In this document: positions 55,701 to 64,000 of the stretch, piece by piece
Layout of the letters: each line of letters opens with the position of its first letter
Numbering within the stretch: position 1 is the first letter of the stretch
Assembly: GCA_963565915.1 (NCBI GenBank)
Contig: OY751489.1
Coordinates: 868,001-932,000 of the forward strand
Reading direction: 5' to 3'
Source: Entoloma clypeatum
Lineage: Eukaryota > Basidiomycota > Agaricomycetes > Agaricales > Entolomataceae
DNA: 64,000 bases
Position numbers and translations under genes: made by a program
Notes under the pieces: model-generated
Databases searched by the model: none
What the model was told of the DNA's origin: nothing
The model's input: only the letters and a program-made list of their open reading frames with translations

Positions 55701-56174
55701 TTCAAAAAGAGTGAATATAATCAAACTGATGGGTAAGTGCTTTTTTTGAACCATTGAAAATTTTTAATTTATTGGTTTTTACAGAGCACCTGATGAACAT
55801 GTGTATACCAACCAGTGGGATTTTTCTTTTTGAATCAATTGAACAAATTTGAATTGATTGGTTTTTACAGAGATGTGGTCCCCCATTGTCCATATTTGGT
55901 TTGGAAGTATGAATGCCACTTCAATACTGAGATCACAGTTTCTCTCAAATCAGTCACCTATATCCACAAGTACATCAGAAAAGGAACAGACAAAGCAACA
56001 GTCCAAATTTCTGCTGAAGGTGGTGACCAGCAGCGAAATGAAATCAAGGAGTTCCTCGATGCCCGCTATGTGTCTGCCTCTGAGGCATGTTGGAGGTTGT
56101 TTGAGTTTGGCATGCATGACATATCCCCCACTGCTCATCCAATTTCCACCAATGCCATCTGTTGCGGATCCTGA
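52717..56174 (+). CDS. Helitron H2 Rep part
   Basis: Same organisation as H1: intron 52719-52771 splitting the start codon, a long exon 52772-55732, then 55787-55816 and an exon from 55871. It keeps the Gln-rich N-terminus (shorter by 18 residues near position 300), Rep motif, HxH and two-tyrosine motifs, and the same out-of-frame end at 56172-56174. Catalytic motifs are unbroken, but as in H1 it is not joined to the helicase. Confidence 0.85.
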
Positions 56175-57678
56175 GACTTGGGAGGGAATGGCCATCGGCA
56201 ACCACATGCTGCATGAGCAGCTGGACTATGACATCGACACACTGAAAACCATGGTGGAGCACAATTGTAGTTTGTTCAACAACGAACAGAAGCTGGCATT
56301 TGATGCAGCAATGCTTTCCATCAACAACAATGAGGGCAAGTTGCTGTTTATTCACAGTGGGGGTGGTGGTGGCAAGACATTTTTGTGCAACACCATTGCT
56401 GCCAAAGTCAGATCTGAAGGACATGTCGCTCTTTGTGTGGCATCCTCTGGCATAGCTGCTTTGCTCCTTGAAGGTGGTCGCACTGCACATTCAAGGTTCA
56501 AGATTCCTTTGAATTTGGATGAACAGTCGGTTGGAATGGTGAAGCGCACAGATCCCATCTTTGAAGTGTTGCAGAGAACAAAGGTTATTATCTGGGATGA
56601 AGTGCCAATGCAGCACAAGAATGCACTCATGGCTGTTGATCGAAATCTCAGAGATCTGTTGCAGAATGATGTACCATTTGGTGGGATCACTGTTGTGTTT
56701 GGTGGAGACTTCAGACAGACACTCCCAGTTGTTGTTAGAGGATCAAGAGAGCAGACGATTGCTGCATCGTTTTGCAAAAGCACTCTTTGGCAACATGTGA
56801 AGGTTTACTACTTGAAGCAGAACATGCGACTTCACCAAACTCCAGGCAGTGTACAACATGCAGCATGGCTTCTAGAGATTGGTGCCGGGACTAATGTGGA
56901 TGACAAGGAGATGGTGGAAATTCCTGCTGGCATGTGCTGTGATGAAAAAACTGTGGACAGCCTGATTGGATCAATCTATGATGGGATTTCAGACAACACA
57001 CCAAAGACAGACAAGTACTTCTTGGATCGGACAATCCTGTGTGCAAAGAATGATGATGTTGACAAGATGAATGACATTCTTCTGGACAAACTGTATCCAA
57101 CTGCAGAGAAACATGTGAAGTGGAGCGTTGATTCAGTCAATCTGCCTGGTGGTGATGATGGACACTTATATCCGACAGAGTTTCTTGCATCTCTCAAGTC
57201 AGGAGGACTTCCACTTGCGAAGCTTATACTAAAGGCTGGAGCACCGATCATGGCGCTTCGAAATCTGGATCCATCTCTGGGACTGTGCAATGGAACACGG
57301 ATGATTGTGGAAGAAGTGCGACATCGTTTGTTGAAGTGCCGGATTATTACTGGAGATGCAAAGTTTGCTGGAAAAATTGCACTGATTCCACGTGTAACAT
57401 TGGAGCCATCAGATGAAACACTTCCAGTACCATTGCGACGATTGCAGTTTCCAGTTCGGTTATCATTTGCAATGACGATCAACAAGTCTCAAGGGCAGGG
57501 ATTGGAAAAAGTGGGATTGTGTTTGCAGACACCAGTGTTTTCACATGGACAATTGTATGTTGGATTGTCACGGTGTACATCAGGAGAACAGATCAAGGTT
57601 TTGCTGCCAGAAGGCAATACGGATAACAAGACACATAACATTGTGTACAAGGCAGTTTTCCGTGGGTTGGAATTGTAA
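56141..57678 (+). CDS. Helitron H2 PIF1-like helicase part
   Basis: Appears residue-for-residue the same as the H1 helicase, with all Walker and SF1 motifs, in a frame different from Rep after the same internal deletion. The identity of the defect and of this whole half shows that the two long units are recent copies of one parent. Confidence 0.88.
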
Positions 57679-58063
57679 GTGGGTGATAAGATTGGATTTT
57701 GGACAATTGACTTACTATGAGATAACAGATAAGAAAGAAATGGACAACTGTAGTATTCTGAATATTTATATATAAGGTTGTACCTATCTCTGTGCTGTAT
57801 GATACATCTCATGTTTGTAAAATGTTGTAGATAATAAGGACTGTCCTCACCCCCCACCCCCCGGACGGGGGTGGAACTGAATATTGTTATAAAAGATTGT
57901 ATATATGCCTGCGAGCCTTGGCGAGCACAAAAACTCGCAGCAGGGGCTTGGGGGCGGCAGCCCCCAATGAGCTGTGACCTGTGCGAAGCTCAACGGTTGT
58001 GAGCTTTTGCGAGCACCGCGAGCAATGCTCACTGCCATAGCGAAGCACGGGTTAATAAGCTCG

Positions 58064-59021
58064 TCTATACTACTAATGGGAGGGAAGGTGGGAATCTGGT
58101 TGTTTGACATTTTGACAATAGTGAGAAAAGTATGACCAATTCTGACCAACATTGCAACAAAATTATGTAAGGTTTAGGTAAGAATCTAGATTGTGACTCA
58201 GCATGACAAAGAAATTGGTCAGAATTGGTCAGCTTTTCGTCCTCCCATGGGGTGAGTGCGGAGCACGAACCTTATTTCCTGTGTGAGCACGGAGTGCGAA
58301 TCTTTTTTTCTGATTTTGATGGAGCCCTGTCTCAGGGTCTGTGCCTTGGTGCCATGCAACGGCTGCATTTCTTCCATCAAGGTTGCCATGTGGCGCTTTT
58401 TTGGTTGTTTGGGTGAGTCCTTGGGCACACAAGCAAGGGCAGGAGATCTGAGGACCATATTATGTTACTGCCACACAAGAGAGGGCGGCAGGTCTGAGTG
58501 CCATGACACATTGTGTAAATTCCACCAGACAAGCGAGGGCCGCAGGTCCGAGTGCCATGACACATTGCATAAAGATACTTACTCTGTGAGCCTTGGCGAG
58601 CACAAAATTTGTATACAGGCAGGAGCCTTGGCGAGTGCCATGACACCTTGCGTAAAGTGTTACTATTCCACCAGACAAGTGAGGGCCGCAGGTCCGAGCA
58701 CCATAACACATTGTGTAAAGATACTTACTCTGTGAGCCTTGGTGAGCACAAAATTTGTATACAAGCAGGAGCCTTGGCGAGTGCCAAGGTTAAAAAAATA
58801 AGTTCAATGAACTCCACCCCCCACCCCCTCCCCCTGGAGGGGGGGGGGAACCCTAGAAATAGGATATGGCGAGCCTTGGCGAGCACAAAAACTCACAGCA
58901 GGGGTTTGGGGGTGGCAGCCCCCAACGAGCTGTGACCTGTGCAAAGCTCAACGGTTGTGAGCTTTTGCGAGCACCGCGAGCAATGCTCACTGCCGTAGCG
59001 AAGCACGGGTTAATAAGCTCG
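58064..59021 (+). mobile_element. Non-autonomous Helitron S2
   Basis: 958 bp, a shorter relative of S1 with the same 5' and 3' ends and most of the same interior, but with fewer repeat units. It ends GGTTAATAAGCTCG at 59021, followed by a T of the host intron, as expected for A^T insertion. Confidence 0.88.
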
Positions 59022-60005
59022 TCATACTCTGATGGGAGGTCCCGGGTATTGTCGTGCGACAATCAAGAAGAACGTAATCTGTCAAATTGCCATCTTTCAA
59101 CCACTTGCCATATGCATTGTCTGTTTCAAAACGCGAAGCGTGCTCCTTCAAACCATCTCCCTCCCGAGTGATTTCAATTCCCCATTTCATGCCAGGGATG
59201 AAGAAGTCGATACGACCAGCACCTTTCACTCTCCGTGCAGAGGCGAACTCCGGGGAGATGCGAACATTTCCACAGGTGACGGCGAGGAGGCAGCGATAAT
59301 ACTCGTCTTGATAGTGCGCTTCCGGCAGTAGGTCAGTGGACCCGGCGCCGACACGACCGATCGGGCACTCCATCTGCGAGGGCTTGAATTTCGCAAGCAT
59401 GTAAAGGGACTGAAACTGGGGGAGATCATCCTTGGGCGGGAGTCTCCAAGACACTGCCGCATGGTGGAGAGGAGACGGAAACGTGTAATACTGGGGTCCA
59501 GGTTGGCCCTCGTCCGCTTCTTCAAGGTAGATCCACCCCTTGCGATGGCGTGTTGGATGGTTGTGTCTCTACTGCTCCCCCTCATTCTGCCGGATGCGAG
59601 CAAGCGTCAGAATAGATCAGAGGCTTCGGGACTCTCCGACAGTTCCCGGCTCTTAGGTAGGCCCCGTTTGAAGGGTCCAGCGAGATTGCGAATGGTGTGC
59701 TCAAGAGAGACTTCCTCATCATAGCTATGGACCGTGAGCGCCCCCTCTCTTTCCATGCGTTTTTTTTTTTTTTCATCTTGAGAGAGGGTTAGGAGAGATA
59801 CAAAATGGGGTGCGTCATACAAAGAACGCACTTTGTTCAATATGAGCTGCAAGAGCCCACAAACAGCACCAACATGCCCCACCGTCAAGTCGAAATTTTT
59901 TTTTGAGAGGTCCGAGTGGATCTTCAGCTCCTTGTTGAACCGTGACACGACTTCCTCGAATTCATCCCAATCGAGCAATAGACCGTTTGCTTCATAATCT
60001 GGCAC
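59022..60005 (-). pseudogene. Crinkler-like protein gene with nuclease-like C-terminal domain, broken
   Basis: Right to left: a helical segment (DWDEFEEVVSRFNKELKI; FDLTVGHVGAVCGLLQLIL; LAGPFKRGLPKSRELSESPE), a TGA (ASDLF*RLLASG, 59607), a frameshift near 59585, then KGWIYLEEADEGQPGP, PSPLHHAAVSWRLPPKDD, and a nuclease-like domain (EAHYQDEYYRCLLAV; GAGRIDFFIPGMKWGIEIT; EHASRF; DYVLLDCR) ending at a GTATGA donor (59027). GHVGAV and the (Y)QDE(Y)YRC...RIDF...WGIE pattern recall the P-loop-lid and PD-(D/E)XK-like modules of Crinkler-RHS-type proteins; the assignment is from memory. Its last exon is at 44197-44330, on the other side of the Helitron array. No N-terminal P-loop part is found; the GH35 fragment lies where it should be. 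Non-functional. Confidence 0.6.
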
Positions 60006-60055
60006 GCACGTGATGTCAAACGGGTTGATTTGAAGATACCGAACTCAATGATGCG

Positions 60056-60610
60056 ATGATCGTGTGGTGCGTTTTCCAAGATATCTCACGTCGTTTTATC
60101 GCCACAGGTGAATGCATTCAAAGAAGACCGTCTTTTCGGGAACGGAAAGGCTGGCGTCTCCCTGGGTTCGACACCTCAGGACGCGGAAACTCGTTCAGGG
60201 GCTGCGACTCCGTAGCCGGCATTGGAAGGCCAATGGCGTTTGAATTCAAGGAGCCGTTTGGGTAAAACCCTACAGGGCTTTGTTGTTTGTGAACGGTTGG
60301 ATATTGGGAAGAGGGTGGGCGGTTTTCTTTCACAGTCCAACCAGACTGGGAAGTGGACTCATTGGTGTTTTTTGTGCAGGAAGGTATATTGGAATTGCCC
60401 GGGGTTAAGTGAGTACCTGTTCTCGTGCTTTTCGGTTCTCAAACCCATGATTATGGCGCAGTACGGTTGGGGCGGCATTGTGGGCCATAAGTTCCAACGT
60501 GACCACCGCGCCCGATCTTCGGCTTGTCATTTTAAATGTACATTATGAGGGAGGTGTCGGCCCGGTGACGACGAATAATCCTGGTCGGAGTCCCGTCGGA
60601 AGAGAATGGC
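60056..60610 (+). pseudogene. Truncated copy of the GH35 gene 3' end
   Basis: Corresponds to the last three exons of the gene at 31676 (from about 32268 to 31680 there), here on the plus strand: FGERKGWRLPGFDTSG, a shortened middle (deletion after NSFRG), MAFEFKEPFG with a stop, FVNGWILGRGW, the intron 19 and 20 remnants, VQEGILELPGV and the final exon with a broken frame (TVGAALWAISSNVTTAPDL). The same splice sites remain recognisable. Frameshifts and stops make it a pseudogene; its 5' border coincides with the damaged N-terminus of the Crinkler-like gene. Confidence 0.85.
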
Positions 60611-61252
60611 GTGCGTACATGTAATTAAAAAAGGAAGACGGTTTCTTGTGCATTGCAAGGTTCATCTGTTTGTCGCTGAACCTGGTTAATTAACAATTGT
60701 GAATCTTTCGTTGTCTAGGTCATATTCAGTGTCCTGCGATGTAAGGCGATCCGAATCCGCTGAAACCACTCCTGACTCTGGCTGCGAAATATTTGTGTCG
60801 ATTTCCCCTCATGAGCTCTGTGTGCCACTTGGGCTTCGCGGGCAAGGCAAGAATTATTGTGATCGATCATCGATCATCAGATGGCCAAGCTAGCGGTCGT
60901 CGGCCATTGACCCTAGTTCGAGGTTTTCCACGAAACCTGGCACACGCTGTACTAACACCGGTGCAGCGACCCCTTGATGACCCTTGACGTGTCCTCCCTT
61001 TTTTTCCGGGCCCGTATGATCGTGTGTTAAAAACAGACACCGAATGCCAAATCCAGTGCCCAGACTGACCTGGTCCTTTATCGCACACCAGTCCTTCGAC
61101 TTTGTGGCTGCTTGTTCCTTCTCTCGTCCTGCGTCATTCAGCCGCAGAATAACGCGAATGTCCGGAGGGAGCTTGGGGAATCCTGCATCTAGCTGCTTCG
61201 ATTGATAAATCTCACCCTGTCAGATAAGCTCACAAAACAACCACGACGAGAC
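60611..61252. other. Intergenic, no gene seen
   Basis: Only short ORFs. The last part must contain the promoter of the DUF6534-like gene; no clear TATA box was identified. Confidence 0.6.
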
Positions 61253-63119
61253 ATGTTCAGCATTGAAAGCACTCTGGGGGCGGCGCAAATCGGGTTCAGC
61301 GTGTCTTGCGTCGTGTTTGGAATACTTGTCGCACAAGCACACACTTACTTCAAGAATTTCCCTGCTGATCGGGCTATATACAAATTGTTGGTGAGTTTCT
61401 CATTTTGTACAAACGGGAACAATCATTTTGAGGAGGTGCGCAGATTGTAGTGCTTTTGTCAGTGACACGATCATCCTTGAACCAGCTGCTCATTGCCTTG
61501 CCTTGATATAGGTTACTTGAGTTTGCGAACCAAATTCTCATCGGGCATTTCGTCTATTTCTATACGATAACGTATGTGTCTTACATAGACAACACAAAGT
61601 TCTGCCACCAGGATAACCATCTGCTCCCTCCTTTGTTATAGGAACTTTGCGAATCCGCTTGTTATCGTGACGGAAAATATTGTATGGTGGGTGGCATGTC
61701 ATGGTTGTAGACCCTCGTCTGAATGACAACCGCTACAGGTCGTTGATTGTGAGTCTGGTATATCATTCGAGAGGTTTGCCTTTCCAACGTGCGATATCCA
61801 TCTAGGTGCAGGCGATGGTCGGGGTATGCATCCTGTATTTCAATTCACCATACAACAGGCTAACGTTGGAGATGCAGAACGTCGTTGGCACTATCGTGAA
61901 ATTGTGAGCACCTACGCGTTTGTCATGTTTGTTATCGTTAGTTTCTTCCGCACAGCTGTTTTACTATGCGGGTCTGGACATGTAAGACTCTTAGTTCCTT
62001 GACGGTTTTCGTTCTCATGGATCCATAGTCAGTGGACGGAATATAATCATCACCGCAATCATTGTGAGTCTTTTTGTTCTTATTTCGGAATCCGAGGTCT
62101 GATGAAATTACAGTCGCTCCTCGTCCTAACGCAGTTTGGTAAGCTGCAAGAGATTCTTTTTCTATACAACCCTGACAACTCTAGGTATAGGTTGCGCAAT
62201 TGGTGGGACCTGCCCCTGATTCTGTCTTCTTTCACTCGCGCCTAACCTCCCACCTTGCCCGCAACTTAGTCTACACTGTCAAATCGTAAGTTTCGACCAA
62301 AACGTCTTCCCACAAGCGCCGACCCCCGTTCCCTTTCAGCTTCCACTTCGGAAAATTTATTTTTAACTTCAAAGTCAAGGTACATATCTTCGGTTCCAAT
62401 CAATTGATGATCGCAGAGCATACTTATGGATTTAACTGGTGTCATAGACTATCGCGACCATCGCACTCTCAGCTGGTGTTATCACAGACTTCTCAATTGC
62501 GTTTTCTCTCTGTTTTTTCCTGAGGCGTTTACGGACGGGTCATCGGGAGTTGAGTTTGTTGAGTTGATTTTGAACTTGAGTCCTTATAAACGGAGCATTG
62601 ACAGATCAGATTCACTCATCTACAACTTAAGCGTCTATGCGATCAGCACTGGCGCATTAACGAGGTATGAATTATGTATGACATGCATCATCGGCACATG
62701 CTCATGCCCTCCCTCGCAGCGCGGTTAGCCTGGGCACGCTGATCCTCGTTAGTCACTTGTCATTATTTCTGATTTATACTGACTCAACATCTCAAGTACA
62801 ACACCTATCCTGAGACGTTTTATTTTACGGCAACATATTTCATCTTGGGACAATGTAAGAGAAAGTCGTCGCTAATACCTGCTGACTGATTTCGAAGGGT
62901 TAAGTGTATGCCATCTCATTCCTTTGTGCTCTGAACACACGTCAAAAGATCAGAAGGGCTGGGAACTCGGGCTCTAGTGGCCTGCCGAATAGAATGTTCA
63001 TCAACAACGACGAGACGTTGTCCACGGACAATGGTAGATTCACCCTTCCTGCTGCTCATGGTGCATTCCGACCCTCACAGCCGCAAACAAAGGTCAGGCG
63101 TGTTTTATTCCATCAGTAA
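61253..63119 (+). CDS. DUF6534-like multi-pass membrane protein, 19 exons, intact
   Basis: Exons by eye: 61253-61390, 61444-61457, 61512-61571, 61642-61686, 61739-61748, 61806-61823, 61878-61903, 61956-61981, 62029-62063, 62115-62139, 62185-62202, 62270-62285, 62340-62379, 62417-62438, 62473-62548, 62605-62664, 62720-62747, 62797-62854, 62905-63119: 930 nt, 309 residues, no stop, introns GT-AG or near. It encodes about seven hydrophobic segments (STLGAAQIGFSVSCVVFGIL; HFVYFYTITNFANPLVI; GRNIIITAIISLLVLTQFGI; GVITDFSIAFSLCFFLRRL; SLIYNLSVYAISTGALTSAV; FYFTATYFILGQLYAISFL) and a polar C-terminal tail from ALNTRQKIRR. This is the pattern of the large Agaricomycete family known as DUF6534, of unknown function. 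Half the exons are under 30 nt, so automated models would probably fail here. Confidence 0.85.
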
Positions 63120-63381
63120 TGCAAATCTTTATCAAGTTAAGCACAATGCAGAGCATGGAAATTGATGTTCATGTTCTCCAAGACGTTGTCATCACAACGG
63201 AGACTTGGACCCCGAGATCACAGCGCCACTAAAGTTCCAACCCTTGGCCCTGGAACGGTAGTTCCCTTATGTAAAATAGTAGTGTCCTACATAGATTATA
63301 CTAGGCAAATTATTTCGCAGCAGTCCACATGGTAAGAGGAAGCCAAGTTTGATCTTTGTATTTTCCTCGGAGTGTCACGGT

Positions 63382-63743
63382 CAAGGGGGTGTCGGGACCG
63401 GAATTTTTTACACGGGGTCGAAATTCGATGTGAAATGGGCTGGGAAATCCAAATTTAGAGTCAGTTTCTCAATCCGAGTGGCGGTTCCCAAGTTATAGCC
63501 ATTTTGATGAAAATATTTGAATAAACTTTTTTTTTTTCTGAATTTTTTTTTGGATCGCACGGACCATTCCGCACAACTTTGCAAAAAAAAAAATTGAGAC
63601 CCCCCCCCCCCCCCTCTTTCCTTTTTAGGAAGGAGGTTAAAAAGTGCCAGGAAAAATCTGAAAAAATCATTTTTCAATCTCCCAGCCATTTTCAAGGCAA
63701 ATTCCGACCCCGTGTAAAAAATTCCGGTCCCGACACCCCCTTG
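63382..63743. mobile_element. hAT-like MITE, 362 bp
   Basis: Perfect terminal inverted repeats of about 39 bp starting CAAGGGGGTGTCGGGACCGG and a perfect 8-bp target duplication GTCACGGT (63374-63381 and 63744-63751). The interior is AT-rich with T, A and C homopolymer runs and no coding capacity. The 8-bp duplication and CAAGG-type end point to the hAT superfamily. Confidence 0.92.
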
Positions 63744-63751
63744 GTCACGGT

Positions 63752-64000
63752 CTGAGTTTGATTGCGAGAGCGGCTAGCTGGCGGCAAACAGCGAGCGCTT
63801 CAAGATCCGAGAGAGATCCTTGTAACTGGCGGTTTCAAGTACGAACAATCGGCGACGAATTGCTGCTGGCGGAGTGCAAAGTCACCTCATCGCCACTCAC
63901 ATCGCGACCGCACCTTGGCGAAATGATGTCTGGATCCGCTGACTAGCGAACGCCCTTGTTTCTTCCGATAAATGCATGCTGCCCCGCAGTAGGCTGTGTA
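63752..64000. other. Right edge, no gene recognised
   Basis: One short open frame (63758-63946) without motifs. Confidence 0.5.

Larger units (their letters stand above)
51786..58063 (+). mobile_element. Helitron H2 (long unit)
   Basis: 6278 bp, same ends as H1. The 3' half looks identical to H1; the 5' half has scattered changes and lacks an 18-residue Gln-rich stretch of Rep. Confidence 0.92.

Noticed and set aside
59022..59046. Sequence TCATACTCTGATGGGAGG right after S2 looks like a fifth, degenerate Helitron 5' end.
   Set aside because: Read on the other strand it is the Crinkler-like exon end and its GTATGA donor, so the similarity is accidental.
1..64000. tRNA or rRNA genes.
   Set aside because: I saw no cloverleaf with conserved A and B boxes and no rRNA-like sequence; a tRNAscan-type search would be decisive.

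Overview
This is nuclear DNA of a filamentous basidiomycete, most likely an Agaricomycete. The evidence is the many very short introns (about 48-75 bp, GT-AG), chromodomain-bearing Ty3/Gypsy elements, an F-box protein of the basidiomycete type, a DUF6534-type membrane protein, and plant-cell-wall enzymes. Over half of the window is transposable-element sequence, most of it nested. Dead elements commonly carry TGA, TAA or TAG where C-to-T changes would explain them.

Layout. 1-4055: Gypsy-A copy 1 on the minus strand, cut by the window edge and by a complete Gypsy-B element (4056-11453, 713-bp LTRs) that carries an extra antisense gene with a zinc-cluster-like motif. 11454-16326: relics and two inverted-repeat elements. 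15688-28602: one broken minus-strand gene split by a solo Gypsy-B LTR (target duplication ACGGA) and by a 2.3-kb terminal-inverted-repeat element. The solo LTR is itself interrupted by Gypsy-A copy 2, a 200-N gap and a Copia element.

29341-44071 is the gene-bearing core: two intact pectinesterases (29641-30933, 42733-44071) with a third as a pseudogene between them, an intact 21-exon GH35 beta-galactosidase-like gene on the minus strand (31676-36087), a divergent F-box gene (36851-38443) and one doubtful small ORF. This is a small pectin/galactan-degrading neighbourhood in which the pectinesterases have been duplicated.

44197-60005: a Crinkler-like gene on the minus strand, itself damaged, whose last 53-bp intron holds a 14.6-kb head-to-tail array of four Helitron units (long, short, long, short; 44378-59021). 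Removing the array restores the intron, so the array ends are fixed to the base. 60056-60610 is a truncated copy of the GH35 3' end. 61253-63119 is an intact 19-exon DUF6534-like membrane protein. 63382-63743 is a hAT-like MITE with a perfect 8-bp target duplication.

The strongest unusual signals are the Helitron array and its intronic target, the antisense zinc-cluster gene inside Gypsy-B, the micro-exons (5, 10 and 12 nt) in the carbohydrate-active genes, and the nested stack whose gap must hide much more than 200 bases. All gene models were spliced by eye from splice consensus, frame and remembered family motifs; no database search was run.
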